A DNA stretch of 64,000 bases from Streptomyces rhizosphaerihabitans (GTDB lineage: Bacteria > Actinomycetota > Actinomycetes > Streptomycetales > Streptomycetaceae): assembly GCF_025399795.1 (NCBI RefSeq), contig NZ_JAODTZ010000041.1:28247-92246 (forward strand), written 5' to 3'. Under the pieces are notes generated by a model. That model ran no database searches. It was not told the origin of the DNA and saw only the letters and a program-made list of their open reading frames with translations. Position numbers and translations under genes: made by a program. Below, one piece after another: positions 35,446 to 43,986 of this stretch; within the stretch, counting starts at the first letter, position 1, and every line of letters starts with the position of its first letter.

Positions 35446-37188
35446 TCAGGGCTGGGCCGGCATCAGGTGGAGGTCCGTGCTCGACAGGGTCATCGGTGAC
35501 GCAGAGACGGCGCGCAGACGGATGCGTACGCCGGCCCGGGGGAGCTGGAACACCCCGTCGGGGGGCCGGAGTTCATACCGGCCGAAGGCATGGCCGGCCA
35601 GCGTGGCGGGGCCGGACGTCACCGACCAGTAGCGGCTCATGCCCTGGCCCGTGGTCACCGTGAAGTGCGGACTCAGCGCCGCGGTACCGAGGTTGGTGAC
35701 GCCGATGCTGAGGCCGGTCACCGTGCGGGCGGTGCGGCGCGCGTCGACGACCTGCATGCGCAACGGCGGTGCCCCGGTGGCCGCCAGGCCCACCGCCGCC
35801 GCGGTCGGAACCAGCAGCAGGGTGACCGCGGCCACCTGGGCCCCGCGCCGGTGCAGGCCGCGCAGGAAGGCGGGGCGGGGCTGCCACGCGGTTCTGAAGG
35901 ACTGCCAGGGCGCGGTGATCGCCGCGGCCACCCACAGCGGCGTCATCATCAGGTAGTAGCCGTCCTGCGATCTGGTCGCCACGTAGAACGCGCACCAGGG
36001 CAGCACGGTCGCCGCCGGTCCCAGCCGTCGTACGAACAGCACGAAAAGCGCCAGCAGAGCCGCGGCCAGCAGCAGACTCGCGTGCGCGTACCAGGCGAGG
36101 CGGTCGCTGCCGTCGGTGAAGTACAGCGAGATGCCGACCAGGCCCTGTCCGTGGATGTCCGCGTTCTGGGTGAGCGGCAGCGCGATCCCCGAGAGCCAGG
36201 CGCGCGGCTCGCTGACGATGAAGTACGCGTTGATCAGCAGCCAAGTGGTGGCGGCGATGCCGACGATCCGCCCCACCGCGATCGCCGCCGCGCGCGCTCC
36301 GAGGTCCCCGCGGCGCAGCGCGTACACCCCGGCCAGCAGGAACGGCGTGAGGAACCAGGGGAGTTGCTGTGCCGCGCAGGCCGCTCCGAGGCAGGCCGCC
36401 CGCGCGATGTCGGCGCGTCCGCCGCCGCCCATCCGCGGCCAGCCCACCGCCACCGGGATGAGCAGGGCGCAGGCGAGGATCGCCGGATAGCCGAGCCGCG
36501 CGTATGCCGGCAGCAGACCGAATCCGAGACAGGCCAGCGTCGCGGCGGAACGCCACGGAACCGGCAGCATCCGCCACATCACGACGGCGCCCGCGATCAG
36601 GGCTCCGGTGCTGACCATCACCGCGGCGGTCGCGCCGTGCCCGACCCACAGCAGCGGCGCGGTGAGCATCAGCGCGAGCGGTGGATAGCCGTACGTGAAG
36701 TCGTAACCGCCGTTCATCTTCGGGGTGAGGGCGATGCCGTGGCCGAAGAGCCAGGGCCACGGACGGTCGTAGACCTGGTGACCGGCGAGGAACTCGTGGG
36801 CGGCCTGGGTGGTGAGGAGCGACTCGTCGCTGCCCTGGTGGTTCATGACCAGCCCGCACACGGCGAGCGTCAGCGCGGTCACGAGGACGCAGAGGTCGAG
36901 CCGTGCCAGCGAGCGTCCCCGGCGCACCACGAGGGTCAGTACGCCCGTGACCAGGATCGAGGCGTAGCAGAGCGAGACGATCGCGGCCACGAGGAGGCGG
37001 TGGCTCGCGGCCTGCGCCCACAGTGGACGCGTACCGATGAAGAGGCTGATGTCGGCCAGGAGGGTCAGGACGCGGTGCCACTGTGCGGGCGTCTCGTCCG
37101 GGTTCCACCGTGCGAGCAGTCCGCCGGGCGAGGCCTGCGGGGAGGCCTGCCGGCGGGTGGGCGCCGGCTTGATTTCTGCCGAGTACAC
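35446..37188 (-). CDS. GT87-like polytopic glycosyltransferase
   Basis: A 580-residue polytopic membrane protein with about ten hydrophobic helices and the segment VYDRPWPWLFGHGIALTPKM then YGYPPLALML, typical of GT87/GT-C polyprenol-phosphate mannosyltransferases, which build cell-wall glycans on the outer membrane face. An acidic loop motif expected in GT-C enzymes lies near NHQGSDESLL. The C-terminus is a beta-rich extracytoplasmic domain. Start uncertain: GTG at 37188 was preferred because the 26 residues before it look non-conserved and include a rare TTA codon; GTG at 37266 is possible. Confidence 0.65.
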   Translation of the reverse strand: MYSAEIKPAPTRRQASPQASPGGLLARWNPDETPAQWHRVLTLLADISLFIGTRPLWAQAASHRLLVAAIVSLCYASILVTGVLTLVVRRGRSLARLDLCVLVTALTLAVCGLVMNHQGSDESLLTTQAAHEFLAGHQVYDRPWPWLFGHGIALTPKMNGGYDFTYGYPPLALMLTAPLLWVGHGATAAVMVSTGALIAGAVVMWRMLPVPWRSAATLACLGFGLLPAYARLGYPAILACALLIPVAVGWPRMGGGGRADIARAACLGAACAAQQLPWFLTPFLLAGVYALRRGDLGARAAAIAVGRIVGIAATTWLLINAYFIVSEPRAWLSGIALPLTQNADIHGQGLVGISLYFTDGSDRLAWYAHASLLLAAALLALFVLFVRRLGPAATVLPWCAFYVATRSQDGYYLMMTPLWVAAAITAPWQSFRTAWQPRPAFLRGLHRRGAQVAAVTLLLVPTAAAVGLAATGAPPLRMQVVDARRTARTVTGLSIGVTNLGTAALSPHFTVTTGQGMSRYWSVTSGPATLAGHAFGRYELRPPDGVFQLPRAGVRIRLRAVSASPMTLSSTDLHLMPAQP

Positions 37189-37287
37189 GCTGTGGGACGC
37201 TAGTTCCCGCAGGTGAGCGGCGCTCGACGGGACGTGAAGAGTCGGGTGTGAGGCGAGTAAGAGCACGCCCGCCGTCCGTCCGGCGCG

Positions 37288-37707
37288 TCAGGCGTTGGAC
37301 AGCGACACCTCTGTGGACTTGATGAGCGCGACGACCTCGGAACCCGCCGAGAGGCCCAGTTCGGTGACCGCGTCCTTGGTGATCGCGGAGGTCAGCTCGC
37401 CGCCCTCGACCTGGACCTTGACGCGGGCCATGGCGCCACCCGTGGTGACGTCGGTGACCGTGCCCGGCAGCTGGTTCCGGATGCTCAGCCCGTTCACCGG
37501 ACCGGTCGCGAGGGACACCTCCGTCGACTTGACCAGGGCCCGCACCGTGGAGCCGGAGACCAGGCCGAGCTCCTGTACGGCCTCCAGGGTGACGGCCGCG
37601 GTGATCTCCTGTCCGGCGTCGAGCCGGACCTTCACCGTCGCCATCACTTCACCGGGGGTGACGGAGGTGACGGTGCCGGGGAGTTGATTGCGGATGCTCA
37701 GGCTCAT
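37288..37707 (-). CDS. Double-Mop molbindin (TOBE domain protein)
   Basis: A 139-residue protein made of two tandem Mop/TOBE repeats, each beginning LSIRNQLPGTVT and ending with SALVKSTEVSL-like sequence (residues 3-70 and 74-138). Di-Mop molbindins bind molybdate or tungstate oxyanions in the cytoplasm and buffer them. No Mod transporter is next to it. The ATG at 37707 starts the first repeat. A short AT-rich palindrome lies just upstream. Confidence 0.9.
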   Translation of the reverse strand: MSLSIRNQLPGTVTSVTPGEVMATVKVRLDAGQEITAAVTLEAVQELGLVSGSTVRALVKSTEVSLATGPVNGLSIRNQLPGTVTDVTTGGAMARVKVQVEGGELTSAITKDAVTELGLSAGSEVVALIKSTEVSLSNA

Positions 37708-37739
37708 GGGGAGGCCTCGATTGCTGTGCGGCGTGATGG

Positions 37740-37753
37740 ATATGGGCGTATAT
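37740..37753. promoter_or_regulatory. ATAT-N6-ATAT dyad upstream of molbindin gene
   Basis: An AT-rich dyad 33 bp upstream of the molbindin start in otherwise very GC-rich DNA. It could be a promoter element or the site of a molybdate-responsive (ModE-like) regulator. The regulator is a guess. Confidence 0.35.
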
Positions 37754-37882
37754 AAGTAGCTTGCCGCACGCGTCGTCTCCCCGTCCGGGTCGCGGGCCGT
37801 GTCGCTGTTGGGCCGAACGGGTGACCATGCGTAAGAATTGCCCGGTGCAGACTACGAGTGCGAGCCAGGACGGGGTGGATCG

Positions 37883-38272
37883 ATGACCGGCCACGACGTC
37901 ACCGATGAACAGTGGGAGGGGCTCGCCCAGGTCGTTCCGTTGCGCGGCCGGGACGCCTGGCCCTCGGCGGTCCGCCACCGGTCGATACCCGAGGCCGAGA
38001 CCGAGACGAGGCGCCGTTTCGTGGTCCTGCGGGTCAATGTCTTCGCGGACGCCCGCGATGTCGCCGAGACGCTGATGTCCGGCATCCCCGTCCTCCTCGA
38101 CCTGACCGGGGCGGAGACAGAGGTCGCCAAGCGGGTCCTGGACTTCAGTACGGGTGTGGTCTTCGGCCTCGCCAGCGGCATGCACCGGGTCGATCGGAAC
38201 GTCTTCCTGCTGACGCCCCCGGGGACCGAGGTGCGGGGACTGATGGAAGGGGTGGGAGTCCCCGGACTCTGA
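37883..38272 (+). CDS. sepF: SepF-like cell-division protein
   Basis: A 129-residue protein with the SepF core: RRFVVLRVNVFADARDVAET, IPVLLDLTGAETEVAKRVLD and FSTGVVFGLASGMHRVDRNV, then FLLTPPG. SepF binds FtsZ and the membrane. Streptomyces have several SepF paralogues; this one stands alone, away from a division cluster, so it is likely an accessory SepF-like protein. The ATG at 37883 has GGGGTGG upstream; an earlier TTG is unsupported. The usual N-terminal amphipathic membrane helix is not evident. Confidence 0.8.
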   Translation: MTGHDVTDEQWEGLAQVVPLRGRDAWPSAVRHRSIPEAETETRRRFVVLRVNVFADARDVAETLMSGIPVLLDLTGAETEVAKRVLDFSTGVVFGLASGMHRVDRNVFLLTPPGTEVRGLMEGVGVPGL

Positions 38273-38314
38273 CTCCGGCTCTGACTCCGGCTCCGGCTCC
38301 GGCTCCGGCTCCGG
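38266..38314 (+). repeat. GGCTCC/GACTCC hexamer repeat
   Basis: Six to eight imperfect 6-bp units immediately at and after the SepF-like stop codon. Simple-sequence expansion in the 3' untranslated region. Confidence 0.75.
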
Positions 38315-38336
38315 ATCGACTCTGGCACTGCATCGC

Positions 38337-38429
38337 AGGAAGGCCCCTGGGTGCAACGGCCGGACTTCCGGGCTGCCGGATCGGGCGGTTGTGTCCCCCG
38401 ATCGTAGGAAGGTCCCCCGGGTGTAACGG
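38337..38429 (+). repeat. Pair of 23-24 bp direct repeats
   Basis: AGGAAGGCCCCTGGGTGCAA (38337) and AGGAAGGTCCCCCGGGTGTA (38406) recur 69 bp apart, each followed by ACGG. They lie in the promoter region of the ATPase-MazG pair, so they may be regulator sites or a duplication scar. Confidence 0.5.
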
Positions 38430-38461
38430 TTCGCCTCGCGGTGGAGGCCTACCGTCCGCAT

Positions 38462-39619
38462 ATGACTCTGTCCTCGCCGGAAGCTCCCGCGGCGGCGGAG
38501 GCGCGCCCCGTCCGTCCGGGCGTCACCGAGCTGCGGCTCGCGGCCTTCGCCATCCATCGCCGTGTCCGGTTCCCGCTCGGACCGCTCACCCTCGTCACCG
38601 GCCCCAGCGGCAGCGGCAAGACGGCCGCCCTGCGGGCCTACGAGGCGCTGGCGCGGCTCGGTGCCGGTGACCGGCTCCGGGAGGTGTTCCCGGATCCGGT
38701 CACCTGTGTGCCCGAGCGGTCGCGGCCCGACGCCCAGCGCCGCCGCGGCTTCCGTATCGGCTGCACGGTGGACGGCCCCGAAGGCCCGGTCAGGCTCGAT
38801 GTCGCCGTCCAGGCCGAACCGGAACTGCGCATCGTGGGTGAGCGGTTGTCGGCGGGCGGGCAGACCCTGCTGGAGACGGCGCTGCGCGACCCGGGCCGCC
38901 CGTCCGTCCAGGCGGCCTGGTACACCGGGGGTTCCTCCGCGGTGACCCGGGTCCCGCTTCCCGACGACCGCCTCGGCACCGCGCTGCTGCCCCTGCGCGT
39001 CGCGGGCCGCACCGCCGGGGAGTGCCAAGTCCTGGCAGCGGCCGAGCAGATGGTGCTCGCACTGCGTTCCGTCTACGTCTGCGATCCGAGCTCGAAATCC
39101 ATGCGGGCTCCTGTTCCGCTCGGCTCCGGGCGGCTCCTGCGCGGCTGCGACAACCTCGCCGAAGTGCTGTGGCGCACAAGGTCGGAGTGCGGCCACCGCT
39201 ACGCCCACCTGGTCACCGCGGTCCGCGCCGGCTGCGCGGGCACGGTCACGGACGTGCTGGCCGAGGTGCTGGGAGACGGCACCGTACGTGCACTCCTCGA
39301 CCGCGGGGACGGCGTCCGTACTCCGCTCGGGCTGCTCGGGGACGGCGAGTTGAGGTATCTGGCGCTGGCCCTGGTGCTGCTCACCGGGCCGGGCGTCCTG
39401 GAGGTCGACCCGGCGGGCGAGGTTCCGGCCGCGTTCCAGTCGCTGACGGTCCTGGCCGATGGCCTCGACCGGGGGATGGACGCCCGGCAGACCCGAGAAC
39501 TGGTGCGGCTGGCGGCGCGGATGTGCGAGCGCGGGCACATCCGGCTGATGGGCGCGGTGAGCGACGGGGCCCACGCGTTCGGGGCGACTGGGGCCGCGGT
39601 GGTAGACCTGACGCCGTGA
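38462..39619 (+). CDS. RecF/ABC-type ATPase
   Basis: A 385-residue AAA/ABC-type ATPase. Walker A is GPSGSGKT (47-54), set in ELRLAAFAIHRRVRFPLGPL TLVT, the layout of RecF/OLD-like ATPases that start with a strand-loop before the P-loop. The ABC-like signature region is LGDGELRYLALALVLLTGPG, with VLEVDPAGE as a Walker B-like strand whose usual DE reads DP. It is much smaller than OLD and lacks a Toprim domain. Overlaps the MazG gene (GTGA), so the two act together. Confidence 0.75.
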   Translation: MTLSSPEAPAAAEARPVRPGVTELRLAAFAIHRRVRFPLGPLTLVTGPSGSGKTAALRAYEALARLGAGDRLREVFPDPVTCVPERSRPDAQRRRGFRIGCTVDGPEGPVRLDVAVQAEPELRIVGERLSAGGQTLLETALRDPGRPSVQAAWYTGGSSAVTRVPLPDDRLGTALLPLRVAGRTAGECQVLAAAEQMVLALRSVYVCDPSSKSMRAPVPLGSGRLLRGCDNLAEVLWRTRSECGHRYAHLVTAVRAGCAGTVTDVLAEVLGDGTVRALLDRGDGVRTPLGLLGDGELRYLALALVLLTGPGVLEVDPAGEVPAAFQSLTVLADGLDRGMDARQTRELVRLAARMCERGHIRLMGAVSDGAHAFGATGAAVVDLTP

Positions 39620-39948
39620 GTGAACTGGACGTAGCGACGCTGCAGCGCAGACTGGCCGAGTTCGCGGCCGCGCGGAACTGGCAGCCGTACCACACCCCCA
39701 AGAACCTGGTCGCCGCCCTGAGTGTGGAGGCGTCCGAACTCGTCGAGATCTTCCAGTGGTTGACGCCGGAGGAGTCGGCCCGCGTCATGGACGACAAGGA
39801 CACCGCGCACCGTGTGAGCGACGAGGTCGCGGACGTCCTCGCGTATCTGCTCCAGTTCTGCGAGGTGCTGGGCATCGACCCGCTCGCGGCCCTCGACGCG
39901 AAGATCGACCGGAACGAGCGGAGGTTCCCGGCACCGGGGAGTCCCTGA
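39616..39948 (+). CDS. MazG-like nucleotide pyrophosphohydrolase
   Basis: A 110-residue all-alpha NTP pyrophosphatase of the MazG/RS21-C6 type. The metal-binding helices read NLVAALSVEASELVEIFQWL (ExxE) and DEVADVLAYLLQFCEVLG (ExxD), and the protein ends KIDRNERRFP. Such enzymes hydrolyse dNTPs or non-canonical NTPs to NMP plus pyrophosphate. It is coupled to the upstream ATPase by a 4-bp overlap, which is unusual and suggests that the ATPase regulates or targets it. Confidence 0.85.
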   Translation: MSELDVATLQRRLAEFAAARNWQPYHTPKNLVAALSVEASELVEIFQWLTPEESARVMDDKDTAHRVSDEVADVLAYLLQFCEVLGIDPLAALDAKIDRNERRFPAPGSP

Positions 39949-40052
39949 CGGGTCGCCCATTCCCGCACCGGAGGGCCCCTGATTAGCCTTCCCGGCACCG
40001 GAGAACGCCCTGACGGGGTGACCGCCACACGACGCGAAAAGAGGAACCTGTT

Positions 40053-40150
40053 ACTCTGGGTAGTCGTCAAGGTGCTCCGATGCGATTCCGTGTCCACAGA
40101 TTTCGGGCTTCCTCTGGTTTTTCGTCTCAAGGGACTTCACTCTGGGTAGT
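40053..40150 (+). promoter_or_regulatory. Two ACTCTGGGTAGT direct repeats
   Basis: Exact 12-bp copies at 40053-40064 and 40139-40150, each followed by a CAAGG a few bases on. They lie upstream of the DUF6099-like gene and could bind its regulator. Confidence 0.45.
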
Positions 40151-40206
40151 GAACAAGGGAGTTCGGGCGGACGTGCGAGAGCGCGTCGGACAGACGGGGG
40201 CAGCGC

Positions 40207-40686
40207 ATGGAAGCGGTGCGGCTCATCGTGGCGAGCAGACGTGCCCTGGCGGAGAGCGGCGACGCCCCGGAGGTGATGGCGGAGGCGTGGCAGGCACATT
40301 CACTGGCGCAGGCGATCGGCAGCCGCCTAGCCGTGTCCGGCCCCCCTGAACTCCGGGGCGAGGCACTTGGGTTGACCGAGCTGGCGGGCCGCGGCTGCGG
40401 AGTGCTGGGCAACCACGCCCTCGGAGTCGGTTCCTTACGAGCCGCCCAGCTCACGGAGTTGGGCGACGCGCGCGAGACTCTGCTCTGCCTCGGCGGCCTC
40501 CTGGCCGAGGTCGGCATAGCCCTGGTCGGTATCGCCTGCGCGGCGGACGACGAGGGGACCTACTGGCAGTGCATGGAGGCGATCGACGCTGCGGACGAGT
40601 CCCGGGACCGCGTCCTGGAAATGCTGAGACGGCTCGCGGTGCGGGACGAGAAGCGTGTGGTGGAACGGGATTCGGCTGCGGGGTAG
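40207..40686 (+). CDS. DUF6099-like hypothetical protein
   Basis: A 159-residue Ala/Leu-rich helical protein (MEAVRLIVASRRALAESGD; LCLGGLLAEVGIALVGIACA; ESRDRVLEMLRRLAVRDEKR) matching the small Streptomyces-specific DUF6099 type. It is cytoplasmic by composition apart from one short hydrophobic stretch. Function unknown. The ATG at 40207 follows a G-rich stretch. Confidence 0.65.
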   Translation: MEAVRLIVASRRALAESGDAPEVMAEAWQAHSLAQAIGSRLAVSGPPELRGEALGLTELAGRGCGVLGNHALGVGSLRAAQLTELGDARETLLCLGGLLAEVGIALVGIACAADDEGTYWQCMEAIDAADESRDRVLEMLRRLAVRDEKRVVERDSAAG

Positions 40687-40784
40687 GCGAGGTGGTCGAG
40701 CCCCGCCTTGCCGCATGTCGACCACCTCGCCGGGTGACGGCGGACGCACGTGCTCGTTCCGCACCGCCCCCGGAGGTGGCAGAC

Positions 40785-40997
40785 GCCGGTGCACAGGGCG
40801 CTCGCCGTCTGACGTCGGGCCGGCCGGCCCACCCGCACCCGCTCTCGAACCCGCATCCCAGCCGGATGTCGGTGCCGAAGGTGGCCGTCGAGTCGAGGCT
40901 GCCGGTGCACAGGGCGCTCGCCGTCTGACGTCGGGCCGGCCGGCCCACCCGCACCCGCTCTCGAACCCGCACCCCAGCCGGACGTCGGCGCCGACCG
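40785..40997. repeat. Tandem duplication of about 97 bp
   Basis: Copy 1 (40785-40881) and copy 2 (40901-40997) share the sequence starting GCCGGTGCACAGGGCG with only a few differences (C/T changes at the right end). The surrounding 40687-41142 has no gene. Confidence 0.85.
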
Positions 40998-41142
40998 CAG
41001 CCCCCGACGCGCGGTCCATGCCCCCGCAGCTGCGGCCCGATGCCCCGCCGAACCCACGGGCCGTACCCACGGCCCTCCGGCCGAAGCCGGCAGTGGTCGG
41101 CGAACCGGTCCGATCCCGCCCCGGCACGCCTCGCCCCACCGT

Positions 41143-42066
41143 TCACCCCAGCTGCGGCGTCACCTCGGAAGCGATCAAGTCCAGTTGGTCCAGATCCTCG
41201 AGGTCGAGCATCTGGAGGTACATCCGTTGCGAACCGACCGCCTGATACTGGGCGATCCGCTCGACGACCTCCGCCGGGGAGCCCGCGAGTCCATTGGCCT
41301 TCAGTTCGTCGACATCGCGGCCGATGGCGTCCGCCCGTCGCCGCACCTCGCTGTCGGTCCGCCCGACGCACGCCACCAGGGCGTTGGAATAGACGAGTTC
41401 GTCGGTCTTGCGCCCGGCCTGCTGCAAAGCCGCGCGCACCCGGCCGAACTGCGCCGCCGTGTCCGCGACCGAGGCGAAGGGGATATTGAACTCGTCGGCG
41501 AAGCGTGCCGCGAGTGCCGGGGTCCGCCTGGCCCCGTGGCCGCCGATCAGGACGGGCACCTTCGACTGCGAGGGTTTGGGCAGCGCGGGCGAGTCCTTGA
41601 GCTGGTAGTAGGTCCCGTCGAAGCTGAACCGCTCGCCGACCGGCGTGCCCCACAGGCCGGTGATGACGGTGAGTTGCTCCTCCAGCCGGCCGAACTTCTC
41701 CTTCGGGAACGGAATGCCGTACGCCGTGTGCTCGGCCTCGTACCAGCCGGCGCCCAGGCCGAGTTCCACCCGGCCGCCCGACATCTGATCGACCTGGGCG
41801 ACCTGAATGGCGAGGACGCCGGGGAGGCGAAAGGTTCCGGCGGTCATCAGGGTGCCCAGGCGGATACGTTTCGTCTCGCGGGCGATGCCGGCCAGGGTGA
41901 TCCAGGCGTCGGTAGGGCCGGGGAGCCCGTCGACGGACCCCATGTGCACATAGTGATCAGAACGGAAGAAGGCTCCGTAATGGAGGTCTTCGGCGGCCTT
42001 GGCGACGCGGAGCAGCGTCTCGTAGGTCGCGCCTTGCTGCGGTTCTGTGAAGACTCGAAGATCCAT
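41143..42066 (-). CDS. Luciferase-like F420-dependent oxidoreductase
   Basis: A 307-residue LLM-class flavin/F420 oxidoreductase: FRSDHYVHMGSVDGLPGPTD, IRLGTLMTAGTFRLPGVLAI, VDQMSGGRVELGLGAGWYEA and VPVLIGGHGARRTPALAARF. This variant (with ..TAYGIPFPKEKFGRLEEQL) is widespread in actinobacteria. The substrate is unknown. Start placed at the ATG giving MDLRVFTEPQQG; a GTG five codons earlier is possible. The gene stands alone between two non-coding gaps. Confidence 0.85.
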   Translation of the reverse strand: MDLRVFTEPQQGATYETLLRVAKAAEDLHYGAFFRSDHYVHMGSVDGLPGPTDAWITLAGIARETKRIRLGTLMTAGTFRLPGVLAIQVAQVDQMSGGRVELGLGAGWYEAEHTAYGIPFPKEKFGRLEEQLTVITGLWGTPVGERFSFDGTYYQLKDSPALPKPSQSKVPVLIGGHGARRTPALAARFADEFNIPFASVADTAAQFGRVRAALQQAGRKTDELVYSNALVACVGRTDSEVRRRADAIGRDVDELKANGLAGSPAEVVERIAQYQAVGSQRMYLQMLDLEDLDQLDLIASEVTPQLG

Positions 42067-42233
42067 GTATCCATCATGCACCGGTCACAACAGGCGCCCC
42101 GTGCCGAACCGCTGTCACGCCTTTCCCGATCGGGAAGCGGCGTTTCCGGCGGGCCCGCAGCGGGCTCGTCGGGCAGCTCGGCCGGCGGGCCCGCTGCGGG
42201 TGGGGCGGCTCCGTCGGTGAGGCCCGCGGCGGG

Positions 42234-42947
42234 CTACTTCTGTCCGGCGAGCTGGGGGTACAGCGCGCTCAGCTCACCGGAGAGGCCGGCCTTGACCTGG
42301 CGGGTGAGCGCGTCCGCGAGGACTTCGTGGGCGTCCGTCTCGATGCCGTCGAGGGCCTGCTCGGCGACGCTGTGCGCGGTGACCTTGGGCACGTCGAGGC
42401 CCGCGGTCAGTTCGGTGTCGACGTAGCCGACGTGCAGCCCGGTGACCTTGATGCCGCGCGGCTGGAGCTCCAGCCGCAGGGCGTTGCTCTGGGACCACAG
42501 GGCGGCCTTCGCGGCGCTGTAGCCGTCGGCCCCGGGCACGGTGACCCACGACAGCACCGAGTGGACGGTCAGGATGTGCCCGCCGCGGTTGCGCTCCAGG
42601 ACCGGGACGAACGCCCGGGTGGTGAGCAGCGGTCCGAAGAAGTTGATGTCGAATTCACGCCGTATGTCCTCGACGGGGGAGTCGAGGAAGGACGTGGAGG
42701 CCGTCGCGCCCGCGTTGTTGATCAGCAGGGTGACGTCCTGGGCCTGCGCGGCGGCCGCCGCGACCGATGCCGGGTCGGTGACCTCCAGCGCCAGCGGCAC
42801 CGCGTCGGGGTGGGAGACGGTCCGCGGGTCGCGGGCGGTCGCGTAGACCTTCTTGGCGCCGCGCTCGTAGAGGGCCTCCACGAGGGTCTTGCCGATGCCG
42901 CGGCTGCCGCCCGTCACGAGCGCCACCGAACCTTCGATGCTGGTCAT
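42234..42947 (-). CDS. Short-chain dehydrogenase/reductase
   Basis: A 237-residue classical SDR. TGGSRGIG gives the cofactor site, NNAG the structural motif, and HSVLSWVTVPGADGYSAAKA the Ser-Tyr-Lys triad (YSAAK). NADP(H) use is likely from the basic residue after the first Rossmann turn (TARDPRT). It is divergent from a TetR gene with two palindromic operators between them, and so is probably the TetR target. Confidence 0.88.
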   Translation of the reverse strand: MTSIEGSVALVTGGSRGIGKTLVEALYERGAKKVYATARDPRTVSHPDAVPLALEVTDPASVAAAAAQAQDVTLLINNAGATASTSFLDSPVEDIRREFDINFFGPLLTTRAFVPVLERNRGGHILTVHSVLSWVTVPGADGYSAAKAALWSQSNALRLELQPRGIKVTGLHVGYVDTELTAGLDVPKVTAHSVAEQALDGIETDAHEVLADALTRQVKAGLSGELSALYPQLAGQK

Positions 42948-42987
42948 GAGCTTCTCCTCTTGGGGACCGCTTTGTTGTGGGCCGCCT

Positions 42988-43037
42988 GGAAACCGATCGG
43001 TTTCCTATCCCTGTCCGTACTGTAAACCGATCGGTTT
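42988..43037. promoter_or_regulatory. Two TetR operators (AAACCGATCGGTTT)
   Basis: A perfect 18-bp palindrome GGAAACCGATCGGTTTCC (42988-43005) and a second with a 14-bp perfect core (43024-43037), centres 34 bp apart. They lie between the SDR and the tetR start codons and so can repress both divergent promoters. Confidence 0.85.
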
Positions 43038-43070
43038 CCGTGAGGCAAACGAAGAACGTAGGCTGGGCGT

Positions 43071-43694
43071 ATGACTCAGGCGACATCGACCGCGACCGCC
43101 GGCTCCTCGACCCGCGACCGACTGCTCGACGCCGCGGCCGAGCTCTTCTACCGCGAGGGCGTCGGCGTCGGCGTCGAGGCGCTGTGCCGGGTGGCCGGGG
43201 TGTCCAAGCGCTCGATGTACCAGCTGTTCGACAGCAAGGACGCCGTGCTGGCGGCGAGCCTGGAACGCGGCGCGCCCGCCTATCAGGCGTTCCTGCTGCC
43301 CCCCGACGACGACCGGCCGCCGCGTGAGCGCATTCTGCACGTCTTCGAGCGCCTCGAAGAGCTCGCCGACCGCCCGGACTTCCACGGTTGCCCCTTCGTG
43401 GCCGTGACCGCGGAGCTGAAGGCGCCGGATCACCCCGCGAGCCTGGTGGCCCGCCGCTGCAAGGACGCGCTGACCGCGTTCTTCCGGCGGGAGGCGGAGC
43501 GCGGTGGAGCTCCGGACCCCGAGATCCTCGCACGCCAACTGACCGTCGCCTTCGACGGATCGGGCGTCCGGGCCGTCATGCAGGGCCGGGGCCTCGACGG
43601 CCTCGCCCTCGCGACCGCCGCCGCCCTGCTCGACAGCGCCGGCCTGAACGGGCGCGGAGATGCCTCGCAGCGCGAGTCGGAAACCTCCGGCTGA
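43071..43694 (+). CDS. TetR-family repressor
   Basis: A 207-residue TetR regulator. The N-terminal helix-turn-helix is RDRLLDAAAELFYREGVGVG then VEALCRVAGVSKRSMYQLFD. The C-terminal ligand domain has a conserved FHGCPFVAV segment shared with a subgroup of TetR proteins controlling SDR or efflux genes. It likely binds the two palindromes in its own promoter region and represses both itself and the SDR until an electrophilic or hydrophobic ligand binds. Confidence 0.9.
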   Translation: MTQATSTATAGSSTRDRLLDAAAELFYREGVGVGVEALCRVAGVSKRSMYQLFDSKDAVLAASLERGAPAYQAFLLPPDDDRPPRERILHVFERLEELADRPDFHGCPFVAVTAELKAPDHPASLVARRCKDALTAFFRREAERGGAPDPEILARQLTVAFDGSGVRAVMQGRGLDGLALATAAALLDSAGLNGRGDASQRESETSG

Positions 43695-43986
43695 CCCCGG
43701 GCCGCACCCCCGGGGGCCCCGCGGGCGGCGGAAAACCCCGGGTCCACCTGGGGCGTTCGCTGTACGTTGTGGGGGCGCGCCGAGGACAGGCGTCGCCCCT
43801 GCGGTCGGCCGCGGCGCGGCGTGGCCACGGCTGCGGGGGCCGGGGGAGAGCAGGGAGCGGCGACGGCCGAGGCGCGCTCGCCCACGCTGTGGCCCATCGG
43901 CGTCCGGAAGGTGCGCGCTTCTGCGCACCGGTCGGGCGATCCGTCGGGTTTCCGCAGCTCAGAAGACGTTTCGAGGCAGACCCACT
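43695..43986 (+). other. Gap before hen1, no gene
   Basis: About 290 bases. It contains GTGCGCTTCTGCGCAC, an imperfect hairpin near 43911, close to where the hen1 promoter should be. No coding-like frame. Confidence 0.35.
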
